From: Vibrio sp. Isolate34
GTDB taxonomy: Bacteria; Pseudomonadota; Gammaproteobacteria; Enterobacterales; Vibrionaceae
NCBI RefSeq assembly: GCF_022397915.1
Contig: NZ_JAKEUO010000027.1
Span: 1-58,094 of the forward strand
DNA: 58,094 nucleotides
Direction of reading: 5' to 3'
The notes under the pieces are model-generated. The model saw only the letters and a list, made by a program, of their open reading frames with translations, had not been told where the DNA came from and ran no database searches. This document shows, one piece after another, positions 7,734-17,158 of the stretch; the stretch's first letter is position 1, and each line of letters starts with the position of its first letter. Made by a program: the position numbers and the translations under genes.

Positions 7734-9134
7734 ATGCCGCACTCCAACCACTTTGATGTAATCGTAATTGGTAGTGGCCCCGGAGGAGAAGGGGCAGCAA
7801 TGGGATTAACCAAAGCCGGGTTGAACGTTGCAATCATTGAGAAAGAAAGCAGCGTTGGTGGTGGTTGTACCCACTGGGGGACCATTCCTTCCAAAGCACT
7901 GCGTCATGCCGTAAGTCGTATTATTGAATTCAACAGTAACCCTCTATTTTGTCAGAACAATAAAAGTATCCACTCAACATTTTCCAATATTCTGGGGCAT
8001 GCTAAATCGGTTATCGATAAACAAACACGACTACGCCAAGGCTTCTACGACCGCAACCAGTGCACGCTGGTGTTTGGTACAGCACGTTTTATCGATACCA
8101 ACACTATCTCGGTAATGCAAAGCGATGGCACTGAAGAACATTACAGTGCAGACAAATTTGTTATCGCGACAGGCTCTCGCCCATATCAACCAGACAACGT
8201 GGACTTCCTGCATGAGCGTGTTTACGACAGTGACTCAATTCTTTCTCTTAAACACGACCCGCAACACATCATCATTTATGGTGCTGGTGTTATCGGTTGT
8301 GAGTACGCGTCTATCTTCCGCGGTTTAGGTGTCAAAACCGATCTCATCAATACTCGAGACCGCCTACTGTCATTCTTAGACAATGAAACCTCTGATGCGC
8401 TTTCTTACCACTTCTGGAACAGCGGCGTGGTGATTCGTAACGATGAAACCTTTGAGAAAATCGAAGGCACGGACGATGGCGTGATCATTCACTTAGAATC
8501 TGGCAAGAAAATGCGTGCGGATTGCCTACTGTATGCCAATGGCCGAACCGGTAATACCGATAAGTTGAACCTTGGTGCGGTTGGCTTAGAGGCAGACTCT
8601 CGTGGACAAGTATCAGTAAACACCAATTACCAAACCAATGTAGACCATGTTTACGCGGTAGGCGATGTGATTGGCTACCCAAGCCTAGCGAGTGCGGCTT
8701 ATGACCAAGGTCGATTCGTTGCACAAGCGATTGTCAAAGGTGAAGCTGAACGCCACCTTATTGAAGACATCCCTACAGGTATTTACACCATCCCTGAGAT
8801 CAGTTCTGTTGGTAAAACCGAGCAAGAACTAACGGCTGCGAAAGTGCCGTACGAAGTGGGACGTTCTTCATTCAAACACTTAGCTCGCGCTCAAATCGCA
8901 GGTAAAGATATTGGTAGCTTGAAGATTCTGTTCCACCGTGAAACCAAAGAGATTTTGGGTATCCACGTGTTTGGTGAGCGTGCGGCTGAAATCATCCATA
9001 TCGGCCAAGCGATTATGGAACAGAAAGGTGAAGCAAATACCATCGAGTACTTTGTGAATACCACCTTTAACTACCCAACGATGGCAGAAGCTTATCGTGT
9101 TGCAGCACTTAACGGACTTAACCGTTTGTTCTAA
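7734..9134 (+). CDS. sthA: soluble pyridine nucleotide transhydrogenase SthA
   Basis: Cytoplasmic FAD enzyme that moves hydride between NADPH and NAD+, usually lowering excess NADPH. It has 466 residues. GSGPGG near residue 13 binds FAD, and GAGVIGCEYAS binds the second nucleotide. The diagnostic GGGCTHWGTIPSK block (C45) replaces the redox-active disulfide of the related dihydrolipoamide dehydrogenases, which identifies it as SthA. An AAGGAAG ribosome-binding site precedes the ATG. A terminator follows at 9181. Confidence 0.97.
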   Translation: MPHSNHFDVIVIGSGPGGEGAAMGLTKAGLNVAIIEKESSVGGGCTHWGTIPSKALRHAVSRIIEFNSNPLFCQNNKSIHSTFSNILGHAKSVIDKQTRLRQGFYDRNQCTLVFGTARFIDTNTISVMQSDGTEEHYSADKFVIATGSRPYQPDNVDFLHERVYDSDSILSLKHDPQHIIIYGAGVIGCEYASIFRGLGVKTDLINTRDRLLSFLDNETSDALSYHFWNSGVVIRNDETFEKIEGTDDGVIIHLESGKKMRADCLLYANGRTGNTDKLNLGAVGLEADSRGQVSVNTNYQTNVDHVYAVGDVIGYPSLASAAYDQGRFVAQAIVKGEAERHLIEDIPTGIYTIPEISSVGKTEQELTAAKVPYEVGRSSFKHLARAQIAGKDIGSLKILFHRETKEILGIHVFGERAAEIIHIGQAIMEQKGEANTIEYFVNTTFNYPTMAEAYRVAALNGLNRLF

Positions 9135-9180
9135 ATAAAGAACCAACAGGAGTATTTGACCACCCATAGACCAAATACAT

Positions 9181-9211
9181 AAACAGCAAGCCATGAGCTT
9201 GCTGTTTTTAT
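9181..9211 (+). terminator. terminator after sthA
   Basis: AAACAGCAAGC pairs with GCTTGCTGTTT across a 5-base loop (CATGA), followed by a short T run. Confidence 0.8.
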
Positions 9212-9332
9212 TTAAGACACTGAATAATATGACAATGATAGTAATTAGATCATGATGTTCTAAATGCCTCTTTTCCTGTACAGCCTCTATTTGTTGCTCC
9301 CTGAACTGAACTATCTAAGCTATCTAAGTAAG

Positions 9333-10688
9333 CTAAGCGAGAAACTCACCCTTCTTCCACTGAGAAACAAACAACACACCAAGACCAATTCCGCGCATTG
9401 CCATAAAGCTCAGCATCGCTAACCACAACGCATGGTTTTCTAAACCTGAAGCCAAGTAGAAAATCGCGAAGAAACTGCAGGTCGCAACAAACATACTATT
9501 GCGCATATCCTTGCCTTTAGTGGCCCCAACAAAAATGCCGTCGAGTAGGAAGCACCACATAGAAACCAGCGGCATTGCGATTAACCACGGCAGATAAACT
9601 TCAGCTTGGCTCTTAACGTCAGGGATTGTGGTAATCATATTAATCAAACTAGACCCTGCAATCGCGAACACGATAGTGAGCACCAAGCAAATATTGAAGC
9701 TCCAGAAAAAGGTGCCAATCAATGATTGGTTTAACTCATCTTTATCTTTCGCGCCTATCGCTTTACCTACCATGGCTTCCATCGCGTAGGCGAAGCCATC
9801 CATCCCATAAGAGATAATCATCAAGAAGCTCATCAACACCGCATTTGCGGCCACGACATCATCACCAAAGCTTGCACCTTGGAAAGTCATAAAAGTAAAA
9901 GTAGCTTGTAGACACAATGAACGCAGGAAGATATCGCGATTCAGCTTTACGAAACGACTCAAGCCTTGACTGGTTTTCTTAAGCAAATCCCACGGTGAAG
10001 GCAGTTGCTTCTTAATCCAGATTCGATAAACGCAGATTAAGCCAAACGTTAAGCCTGCATAGTCAGCCATTACTGATGCCAACGCGGCACCTTCAACCTG
10101 CCACCCAAGACCAATAACAAATACGATATCCAAAACGATGTTGGTGATATTGGTGATAATCACCATCCACATTGGCGCTTTGGCATTCTGAGTTCCAAGT
10201 AGCCACCCCAAAATCACAAAGTTAGTGAGCGCAGCCGGTGCACTCCATGCTCGGATTGAGAAATACTGCTGACTATAGTGTTTCACTTGATCACTGGCAC
10301 TACTCAGAGAGAAAACCAGATCCGCTATCAAGCTATGTAAAAGTAAGAAGACACCTGCAAACCCTAAAGCCATGGTCACGCCTTGCACGAACACCAAACC
10401 AAGCTGCTTGCCATCGTCTGCACCATAAGATTGTGCTGCAAGCCCCGTTGTCGACATGCGTAAGAAACCGAGCAGCCAGAAGGTCACGCTGATCATAGTG
10501 CCACCTAATGCCACACCACCGAGATACCAAGAATGCTCTAAGTGACCGATAACCGCGGCATCGACTAAGCCGAGAAGTGGAACGGTAATATTGGAAAGAA
10601 CCATCGGGATCGCGAGCAGCAGCACTTGCTTGTGCATTGCTTGATTAGATAGCGTTTGAAAAATAGTTTGGGGATTAAATAGCTTCAC
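9333..10688 (-). CDS. dinF: MATE-family efflux protein DinF
   Basis: A polytopic inner-membrane transporter with about 12 hydrophobic segments across 451 residues; LLAIPMVLSNITVPLLGLVD and the following GHL block are typical of DinF-type MATE proteins. MATE proteins export cationic or other toxic compounds using ion gradients. The GTG at 10688 has GAGG five bases upstream and is preferred over the GTG at 10694. In enterics dinF directly follows lexA in one SOS operon. Here a methyltransferase gene and a 117-bp gap intervene, and I see no LexA box in front of dinF, so SOS control would need read-through. Confidence 0.9.
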   Translation of the reverse strand: MKLFNPQTIFQTLSNQAMHKQVLLLAIPMVLSNITVPLLGLVDAAVIGHLEHSWYLGGVALGGTMISVTFWLLGFLRMSTTGLAAQSYGADDGKQLGLVFVQGVTMALGFAGVFLLLHSLIADLVFSLSSASDQVKHYSQQYFSIRAWSAPAALTNFVILGWLLGTQNAKAPMWMVIITNITNIVLDIVFVIGLGWQVEGAALASVMADYAGLTFGLICVYRIWIKKQLPSPWDLLKKTSQGLSRFVKLNRDIFLRSLCLQATFTFMTFQGASFGDDVVAANAVLMSFLMIISYGMDGFAYAMEAMVGKAIGAKDKDELNQSLIGTFFWSFNICLVLTIVFAIAGSSLINMITTIPDVKSQAEVYLPWLIAMPLVSMWCFLLDGIFVGATKGKDMRNSMFVATCSFFAIFYLASGLENHALWLAMLSFMAMRGIGLGVLFVSQWKKGEFLA

Positions 10689-10805
10689 GATCACCTCTTC
10701 GATTAGAGGCGATAGTTTAACCTAGTGAGTATGCTTTCACTATGTTGTGAGATTTTTGCTTATGGCAAGGTGGGCTTTGGTGATGTGCAAGCTAAATCGC
10801 TGGCA

Positions 10806-11690
10806 CTACCATTTAACCAACACCAATTGTGGCGTTAAACGCTTTTTGACCTGAGAGATCTTGCACAATAATCGCTGCCACAATTTCCAGCGATTGCATT
10901 GCTGGTCTAGTGGAGAAAAGGCTTTTACCCATTGCGTCCATGGTAACCAATTTAAAATGCTATCAACTGGGGAAGATAAGCCATGTGCATAGTCACCAGA
11001 ACCCAGCTTTTTGCCTAGTGTACTTGAGCTTTTGTCTCCCGCTAATACTAAACACGCATGCGCATGAGTAAAGTAACGGCTCAAAGACTGAATAAAGTGC
11101 GCGGTCTGCTGCTCATTACAATCAAGCAGAGCATGTTCACACACCACCATCACCGAAGCTTGCTCTGGGATGTTAAGTTCATCTAACCAAGTTAGGTCAT
11201 CAACAGAGCCACACTCTAAACGATAGCGCTCATTTTTGTGGAACAAGCGTTGGCGCCAAAGCAGATTCTCGGTTACATCGAGCTCAACCCAATGACAACG
11301 GCCGTTATCTAAACGGTAGAAACGGGTATCGAGCCCTGCTCCCACGTTAATAATCCAAGCATCTGGGTTATGAGATAAAAACTGTTGAACTTGAGAATCA
11401 CAAAGTTGAGTCAGTGTCGCGTAAAGAAGTTGTTGTTGGTCGAGTTCACCGGTAAGGCATTCCGGTGCGAGTTGGCAACGCTTGCAGGCTTGTGCTGCAA
11501 TAGGGTCATAAACTAAGCCATCGTCGGCAAGGCTTTCGCGGCTGCGAAACCAAAGGTGTTGAACGAGATTCGTCGGAACTTGAAATTCTTGATGAGCAGA
11601 CCCTTGATCAGAAGAGGCCCTTTGATCAGAGGCGCGCGGCTTACGAGTAAGCGGCTTTATTTGAGGTTTGGTTGGGTTTGGCATCATCAT
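10806..11690 (-). CDS. leucine-carboxyl/TcmP-type O-methyltransferase family protein
   Basis: A 294-residue SAM-dependent methyltransferase of the LCMT/TcmP-like family. The SAM loop VGAGLDTRFYRLD is followed by HWVELDVTENLLWR, whose acidic residue would bind the SAM ribose, and by the VVCEHALLDC block. An unusual cysteine cluster C-x2-C-x5-C occurs near residue 70 and may bind a metal (inference). Three ATGs in a row follow the AAGGA site; the second or third has better spacing, so the start could be 11687 or 11684. Fur-box-like sequences lie upstream. The substrate is unknown. It separates lexA from dinF. Confidence 0.82.
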   Translation of the reverse strand: MMMPNPTKPQIKPLTRKPRASDQRASSDQGSAHQEFQVPTNLVQHLWFRSRESLADDGLVYDPIAAQACKRCQLAPECLTGELDQQQLLYATLTQLCDSQVQQFLSHNPDAWIINVGAGLDTRFYRLDNGRCHWVELDVTENLLWRQRLFHKNERYRLECGSVDDLTWLDELNIPEQASVMVVCEHALLDCNEQQTAHFIQSLSRYFTHAHACLVLAGDKSSSTLGKKLGSGDYAHGLSSPVDSILNWLPWTQWVKAFSPLDQQCNRWKLWQRLLCKISQVKKRLTPQLVLVKW

Positions 11691-11716
11691 CTTCCTTGTA
11701 TCTCGACAAAGAAGAT

Positions 11717-11768
11717 GATAATGAATATCAATTACAATGACAAGTTATTGAGAATAAATATCAATAAG
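11717..11768 (-). promoter_or_regulatory. two Fur-box-like sites upstream of the methyltransferase
   Basis: GATAATGAATATCAATTAC (11717-11735) matches the 19-bp Fur consensus at 14 positions. A weaker second copy, GAGAATAAATATCAATAAG, lies at 11750-11768. Both are in the 91-bp gap between the lexA stop and the methyltransferase start, suggesting iron-repressed transcription of the methyltransferase. This rests on pattern recognition only. Confidence 0.5.
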
Positions 11769-11781
11769 CTGTTTGTAATGA

Positions 11782-12402
11782 CTACATCCAGTCGGTGTTA
11801 CGAATGATACCAACAGCAAGGCCTTCAATAGACAAATGTTGAGATTCAAGATCGACATGGATTGGAGAAAAATCTTCATTTTCAGCATGTAACAGCACCG
11901 TTGAACCTTTACGTTCTAGGCGTTTTACCGTTACATCATCGTCGACACGCGCCACGACAACCTGACCATCGCGAACATCTTGAGTTTTATGAACAGCCAG
12001 TAAATCACCATCCATAATACCGATGTCTTTCATACTTTCGCCATTTACGCGAAGTAGGAAGTCAGCCTGTGGTTTAAACATGCCAGGGTCAACTTGGTAA
12101 TGCATTTCTACATGCTCCTGAGCCAAAATAGGCTCACCAGCGGCAACCTGACCGATTAATGGTAAACCTTGCTCTTCGTTTGCTGCATCTTCAAGCAAAA
12201 TACGAATACCGCGAGACGCACCCGGGATAATCTCAATCGCTTCTTTACGAGCAAGAGCTTTCAAATGTTCTTCTGCAGCATTAGCAGAACGGAAGCCTAG
12301 TTCACGCGCGATTTCTGCACGTGTCGGTGGCATACCGGAATCTTCAATCTTACCTTTGATAAGGTCAAAGACTTGTTGCTGGCGGGGCGTTAACGGCTTC
12401 AT
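11782..12402 (-). CDS. lexA: LexA, SOS repressor
   Basis: A 206-residue repressor of the DNA-damage response. The N-terminal winged helix-turn-helix (about 1-70, PPTRAEIARELGF) binds SOS boxes. The C-terminal S24 self-cleavage domain has the Ala-Gly scissile bond (A88-G89), the nucleophile S123 in NGESM and the general base K160 in VTVKRL. Two LexA boxes sit just upstream of the start for autoregulation. An AGG element lies 8 bases before the ATG. Confidence 0.98.
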   Translation of the reverse strand: MKPLTPRQQQVFDLIKGKIEDSGMPPTRAEIARELGFRSANAAEEHLKALARKEAIEIIPGASRGIRILLEDAANEEQGLPLIGQVAAGEPILAQEHVEMHYQVDPGMFKPQADFLLRVNGESMKDIGIMDGDLLAVHKTQDVRDGQVVVARVDDDVTVKRLERKGSTVLLHAENEDFSPIHVDLESQHLSIEGLAVGIIRNTDWM

Positions 12403-12409
12403 GATTCAC

Positions 12410-12445
12410 CTGTCTTTTTATACAGTTGACTGTGAGTATATCCAG
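12410..12445 (-). promoter_or_regulatory. tandem LexA (SOS) boxes of the lexA promoter
   Basis: CTGTCTTTTTATACAG (12410-12425) fits CTGT-N8-ACAG exactly. CTGTGAGTATATCCAG (12430-12445) differs by one base in the second half-site. The 20-bp centre-to-centre spacing resembles the double box of E. coli lexA and fits autoregulation. Confidence 0.9.
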
Positions 12446-12496
12446 TAACTGAACAAAAGCAAAGCAATTGGTTGTTTTTAGTTCATTTTTAACGAA

Positions 12497-12859
12497 TTAC
12501 AAAAACAAGATCTCTAACCACACATAACCTGCGAGCGCCAAACAGATGAAAACGGCCGCGGAACCGACATCTTTCGCCATCCCAGATAACTCATGGTGCT
12601 CGCTGCCGATTCGATCGACGACCGCCTCTATCGCGGTATTAATCAATTCAACAACCATCACCAACACAACCGACGAGATCATCAAGATTCGCTCTACTTG
12701 GCTCACGTCTAGGTAAAACGCCAACGGAATAAGCACCGCTGCCATAAACACTTCTTGTCGAAATGCGGCTTCGTTTTTAAACGAACTCGTGATGCCTTGC
12801 CATGAAAAGCCTGCCGCTTTCACAATACGTTTGAATCCGGTGTTTGATTTTTTCGCCAT
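12497..12859 (-). CDS. dgkA: diacylglycerol kinase DgkA
   Basis: Small inner-membrane enzyme that phosphorylates diacylglycerol to phosphatidic acid. It has 120 residues from the ATG at 12859, which has AGGG six bases upstream; a TTG 18 bases further upstream is less likely. Three membrane helices are seen. The EAAFRQE block near the N-terminus and the EAVVDRI/AKDVGSAAV region, with the catalytic Glu and the conserved Asp, are characteristic. It is divergent from plsB, as in E. coli, which links phospholipid recycling to synthesis. Confidence 0.95.
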   Translation of the reverse strand: MAKKSNTGFKRIVKAAGFSWQGITSSFKNEAAFRQEVFMAAVLIPLAFYLDVSQVERILMISSVVLVMVVELINTAIEAVVDRIGSEHHELSGMAKDVGSAAVFICLALAGYVWLEILFL

Positions 12860-13079
12860 TTTTAACCCTATACTCAATCAATCGATGAATGATTTTCCAC
12901 AAACTTAACGGCAATATGACTATTTCCATTAAAAGGTTAGACCAGTTTCTGGTATTCTTGCATCGATTAAATTTACGCCTAGGCCTATCCCTATTTCACT
13001 CATAGGTTTTATCCTTTTCATCATAGAAATAGAGATACGCTTAAGCACATTGAAATAACTATTGAGGCAGTGAACCTAT

Positions 13080-15503
13080 ATGTCTTCTGGACAATCTTTT
13101 TCACGTTCATTAATGAAGCTACCTTTATCCGTTTTGGTAAAAGGCACATCAATCCCTTCAAACCCAGTTGAGGATTTGAACATTGATTTAGGCAAACCGA
13201 TTGTATACGCCTTACCGTTTCGCTCAAGTGTTGATCTGCTGACACTACAAAAGCATGCGCTGGAATTAGGCTTACCTGATCCATTAAGCAAGCTTGAGAT
13301 AAGTGGCAAATCACTGCAACGCTACGTTTTTATCTCTTCTCGCAAAACACTGCTGCAAGACGATGATTATGTACCAAGCTCTTCTATTGAAGTTTTCTCT
13401 GAGCTGCTTTCACTACATGCCGAAGATTCAGAGCTCGATGTTCAAGTTATACCAGCCACTGTGTTGTGGGGGCGTAAGCCTGGTAAAGAGAATAACCAGA
13501 AACCTTACCTACAAGCAATGAACGGCTTGGAGAAGTCTAAAGCGGTATTACTCGCAGGTCGCGACTGCCTAGTGCGCTTCAGCCCTGTGGTTTCTCTACG
13601 TTACATGGCAAACTCACACGGTACTGACAGCACCATCGCACACAAACTGGCGCGTGTAGCTCGAATTCACTTCTCTCGTCAAAAACTTGCTGCTTCTGGC
13701 CCTAACCTGCCAAGCCGCCAAGCACTGTTCGATCGCCTACTAAAATCAGAAGCGATCAAAAAGGCGATTGAAGACGAAGCGAAATCAAAGAACATCTCGA
13801 TCGAAAAAGCGAGCAAAGAAGCTCAAGACATCATGGACGAGATCGCTGCGAACTTCTCTTACTCGCTGATCAAGCGTGGTGAGAAGATTCTTGGCTGGCT
13901 ATGGAACAAACTGTACCAAGGCCTGCACATCAGTAACGCTTCAACGGTTCGTAAACTGGCGCAAGATGGTCACGAGATCGTTTATGTCCCTTGTCACCGT
14001 AGCCACATGGACTACTTGCTGCTGTCTTACGTGCTTTACCACGAAGGCATGGTGCCTCCGCACATCGCCGCGGGTATCAACCTGAACTTCTTCCCTGCCG
14101 GTCCTATTTTCCGTCACGGTGGCGCGTTCTTTATTCGTCGTAGCTTCAAAGGCAACAAACTGTACTCGACGATTTTCCGCGAATACCTAGCTGAGCTGTT
14201 CGCTAAAGGTTACTCAGTGGAGTACTTCAGCGAAGGTGGCCGTTCTCGTACAGGTCGTTTGCTACAAGCTAAAACAGGCATGCTAGCGATGACAATCCAA
14301 GCAATGCTGCGTGGTATGAACCGTCCAGTCACACTTGTTCCTGTGTACATCGGGTACGAGCACGTAATGGAAGTAGCGACTTACGCGAAAGAGTTGCGTG
14401 GCAAGCGTAAAGAGAAAGAAAATGCGAGCCTAGTGATTCGTACTATCCGTAAACTGCGTAATTTTGGTAAAGGTTACGTGAACTTCGGTGAGCCAATTCA
14501 GCTAAACCAATACCTGAATGAGCATTCGCCAGAGTGGACGAAAGACATCGACCCAATGGGTACCAGCAAACCACAATGGATGGCTCCAGTGGTGAATGAT
14601 CTAGCCACCAAGATGATGACGCACATTAATGATGCGGCCGCGACCAACGCACTGACACTGTGTGCAACGGCTCTGCTTGCATCACGCCAGCGTGCATTGT
14701 CTCGTGACTCCTTGGTTTCTCAGATCAACTGCTACCTGTCTCTGCTTAAGAATGTGCCTTACTCAGACACATTCACGGTACCAAAAGACAGTGCAGAAGA
14801 GTTGGTAAAACATGCGGAATCACTGAACAAGTTCTTGATTGAATCAGATTCAATGGGCGACATCATTTCACTTGATCGTCACCAATCGATTCTGATGACT
14901 TACTACCGTAACAACATCATTCACTTGTTTGCTCTGCCGTCGTTAATTGCACAAATGACCATTCGTCAGCGCGGTTTATCAATTGACGCAATTCAAGAGA
15001 ACGTTGCAGCTATCTACCCGTTCTTGAAGAAAGAGTTGTTCTTAAGTTACGACGAAGATCAGCTTGAGACTGTGGTTGAGAACATCATTGATGAGCTTGT
15101 TAACCAAGGTATGCTGATGGTGTCGGACAACGAAGTCACCATCAACCAATCGAACAGCCAAGCACTGATGCTACTAGGACGTACGATCTCAGAAACACTG
15201 CAGCGCTATTCTATTGCTCTCAACCTATTGGCAGAAAATCCTGAACTGGGTAAGTCTGACCTTGAGCAGAAGAGCCAGGACATCGCACAGCGTCTGGGTC
15301 GGCTACAAGGTATCAATGCACCGGAGTTCTTCGACAAAGGTGTGTTCGCATCGATGTTTGCAACGCTTAAGCAGCAACAGTACTTAGATAACGACGGTAA
15401 CTGCGATTTAGAAAAGACTCAGCAATTCGCTAAGCTTCTTTACTCAATGCTTTACCCAGAAGTACGCTTGACGATTCAAGAGAGCATCCACCAAGTAGAG
15501 TAA
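13080..15503 (+). CDS. plsB: glycerol-3-phosphate 1-O-acyltransferase PlsB
   Basis: Membrane-associated enzyme that starts phospholipid synthesis by acylating sn-glycerol-3-phosphate. It has 807 residues, the E. coli length. The acyltransferase blocks appear in order: HRSHMD (H306 and D311 catalytic), FFPAGPIFRHGGAFFIRR, YFSEGGRSRTGR and VTLVPVYIGYE. The N-terminus KLPLSVLVK resembles the amphipathic start of E. coli PlsB. It is followed by a strong terminator. Confidence 0.98.
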   Translation: MSSGQSFSRSLMKLPLSVLVKGTSIPSNPVEDLNIDLGKPIVYALPFRSSVDLLTLQKHALELGLPDPLSKLEISGKSLQRYVFISSRKTLLQDDDYVPSSSIEVFSELLSLHAEDSELDVQVIPATVLWGRKPGKENNQKPYLQAMNGLEKSKAVLLAGRDCLVRFSPVVSLRYMANSHGTDSTIAHKLARVARIHFSRQKLAASGPNLPSRQALFDRLLKSEAIKKAIEDEAKSKNISIEKASKEAQDIMDEIAANFSYSLIKRGEKILGWLWNKLYQGLHISNASTVRKLAQDGHEIVYVPCHRSHMDYLLLSYVLYHEGMVPPHIAAGINLNFFPAGPIFRHGGAFFIRRSFKGNKLYSTIFREYLAELFAKGYSVEYFSEGGRSRTGRLLQAKTGMLAMTIQAMLRGMNRPVTLVPVYIGYEHVMEVATYAKELRGKRKEKENASLVIRTIRKLRNFGKGYVNFGEPIQLNQYLNEHSPEWTKDIDPMGTSKPQWMAPVVNDLATKMMTHINDAAATNALTLCATALLASRQRALSRDSLVSQINCYLSLLKNVPYSDTFTVPKDSAEELVKHAESLNKFLIESDSMGDIISLDRHQSILMTYYRNNIIHLFALPSLIAQMTIRQRGLSIDAIQENVAAIYPFLKKELFLSYDEDQLETVVENIIDELVNQGMLMVSDNEVTINQSNSQALMLLGRTISETLQRYSIALNLLAENPELGKSDLEQKSQDIAQRLGRLQGINAPEFFDKGVFASMFATLKQQQYLDNDGNCDLEKTQQFAKLLYSMLYPEVRLTIQESIHQVE

Positions 15504-15547
15504 CCGCTTGGCTAGCTCGCTTTATTCGCTAGACTGAAACGATCAAA

Positions 15548-15574
15548 GAAGGCACCCAATGGGTGCCTTCTTAT
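15548..15574 (+). terminator. terminator after plsB
   Basis: A 10-bp perfect stem GAAGGCACCC/GGGTGCCTTC with loop AAT and a short T tract. It may also serve ubiA on the opposite strand. Confidence 0.85.
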
Positions 15575-15601
15575 TTTGTTCTCTTTAGCTTTAACTGCTA
15601 C

Positions 15602-16456
15602 TTACCAGAAGGTAATGAACAAGCCAACGGTGACTGCCATTCCAACGTAGTTGTTGTTCAGGAAAGCCTGGAAACATAAGTCACGGTCACGATGACGCAT
15701 CAGGTGTTGTTGATACACAAACAAGCTACCTGCTACCAACAGTGACCAGTAGAAGGTATCACCCAAGTGGTAGTGCATACCAAGAGCGATCAACATCGCA
15801 AGAGTCACTAACTGCAGTGAGCCAGCAATTAGCTTGTCGAAACGGCCAAACAAAATCGCTGTCGACTTGATACCGATCTTAAGATCATCGTCTCGGTCAA
15901 CCATCGCGTATTGGGTGTCATAAGCGATTGTCCACAGCGCATTAATCACGAAAATAAACCAAACGATACTTGGTAGCTCATTAGTTTGTGCTGCCCATGC
16001 CATTGGAATTGCCCAGCTAAACGCCAGCCCAAGGAACAACTGTGGAAGGTGCGTAAAACGCTTCATGAAAGGGTAAATGAACGCCAAGCCAACTCCGATA
16101 AAAGAGAGCTTGATGGTTAACGGGTTCATGGTGAGTACCAGCAAGAATGAAACCACAGCGAGCACTAAAAAGAGGATTATCGCTTCTTTACTGGAGACCA
16201 AACCTGAAGGCAATGGACGCTGCTTGGTACGTTTAACGTGTCCATCCACTTTGCGATCGGCAAAATCATTGATCACACAGCCAGCTGAACGCATCAGCAC
16301 CACACCGAGTACGAAAACAACCAAGACATCCAAGTCCGGCATGCCTTGTGCAGCTATAATCAGCGACCATAACGTAGGCCAAAGAAGTAATAGGGTACCA
16401 ATCGGGCGATTCATTCGCGTTAATTGCCAATACGCCTTCGCTTTGGTGGCAAGCAT
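15602..16456 (-). CDS. ubiA: 4-hydroxybenzoate octaprenyltransferase UbiA
   Basis: Integral membrane enzyme attaching the polyprenyl tail to 4-hydroxybenzoate in ubiquinone synthesis. It has 284 residues with about eight to nine membrane helices. Both aspartate-rich Mg-diphosphate motifs are present: NDFADRKVDG and YDTQYAMVDRDDD. Its ATG follows the ubiC stop with no gap, so ubiC-ubiA form one operon carrying two consecutive steps. Confidence 0.97.
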   Translation of the reverse strand: MLATKAKAYWQLTRMNRPIGTLLLLWPTLWSLIIAAQGMPDLDVLVVFVLGVVLMRSAGCVINDFADRKVDGHVKRTKQRPLPSGLVSSKEAIILFLVLAVVSFLLVLTMNPLTIKLSFIGVGLAFIYPFMKRFTHLPQLFLGLAFSWAIPMAWAAQTNELPSIVWFIFVINALWTIAYDTQYAMVDRDDDLKIGIKSTAILFGRFDKLIAGSLQLVTLAMLIALGMHYHLGDTFYWSLLVAGSLFVYQQHLMRHRDRDLCFQAFLNNNYVGMAVTVGLFITFW

Positions 16457-17008
16457 TTACACACTCTCCTTAGAGTAAATGGGTGATGTTGGTAAAAACA
16501 GTTCTGCCACAAGCATCGGTTTATGGTTCATCCATAATCGAGAACGACGTGCGAGCAATCGCTCATCGCCAGCGATAACCCAACCGACTTGCAGCGCATC
16601 TCGCTCCACGTTCTCAGCACTGAAAACGGTTAATCCAAGCGGGACATTACCTTGTTGAGAAAGGTCGGAATGCTGATCTTCTAGCGTAACTCGGGGAATC
16701 AAGGTTCGACCTAACACCCACGGTTCGCCATCACCCTTTAAAATCACTTTACGCAGTAAGCAATCAAACGATGATAAAAGATGTTCCTCGTCTTGTTGTA
16801 GCCTTGAGCGTTCTACAACTTGATTATGAAGCAACTCAACAGACAGGTGCTGACAGCTCTTACCCAACTTGCGGGAAAGAGAACCTTGCTCCATAAGCCA
16901 CTCTTTGGTGGTTTCATTAGGAAAATCAAATGTTTCTGTACTTTGCCAATCTACATTCATTAACGAATTAAGATACAGCGATATTGGCTGATTCATACTA
17001 GTATTCAA
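16457..17008 (-). CDS. ubiC: chorismate--pyruvate lyase UbiC
   Basis: Cytoplasmic enzyme releasing pyruvate from chorismate to give 4-hydroxybenzoate, the UbiA substrate. It has 183 residues. The WLMEQGSLSRKL start, the LLRKVIL region and the GEPWVLGRTLIP segment are typical of the family. It is immediately upstream of ubiA, stop next to start. The gene is somewhat more divergent from the enteric enzyme than its neighbours, but synteny supports the call. Confidence 0.93.
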   Translation of the reverse strand: MNTSMNQPISLYLNSLMNVDWQSTETFDFPNETTKEWLMEQGSLSRKLGKSCQHLSVELLHNQVVERSRLQQDEEHLLSSFDCLLRKVILKGDGEPWVLGRTLIPRVTLEDQHSDLSQQGNVPLGLTVFSAENVERDALQVGWVIAGDERLLARRSRLWMNHKPMLVAELFLPTSPIYSKESV

Positions 17009-17158
17009 TAGGTGACTTTACACGTACAATAAAGCTTCAACTTTCGAACAAAATTAAAGCGTTCTTCGAATTGTAAACGTATTTAGATTTAGACCGCTCA
17101 TTGTAACAAGACTAATGCGTTTCGAATATCGCGAATAAACTAAAGAAAAGTCACAAAT

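Noticed and set aside
9333..12445. lexA-dinF as a single SOS operon
   Set aside because: A separate gene with its own Fur-like sites intervenes and no CTGT-N8-ACAG site is visible before dinF, so SOS control of dinF cannot be claimed from the sequence.
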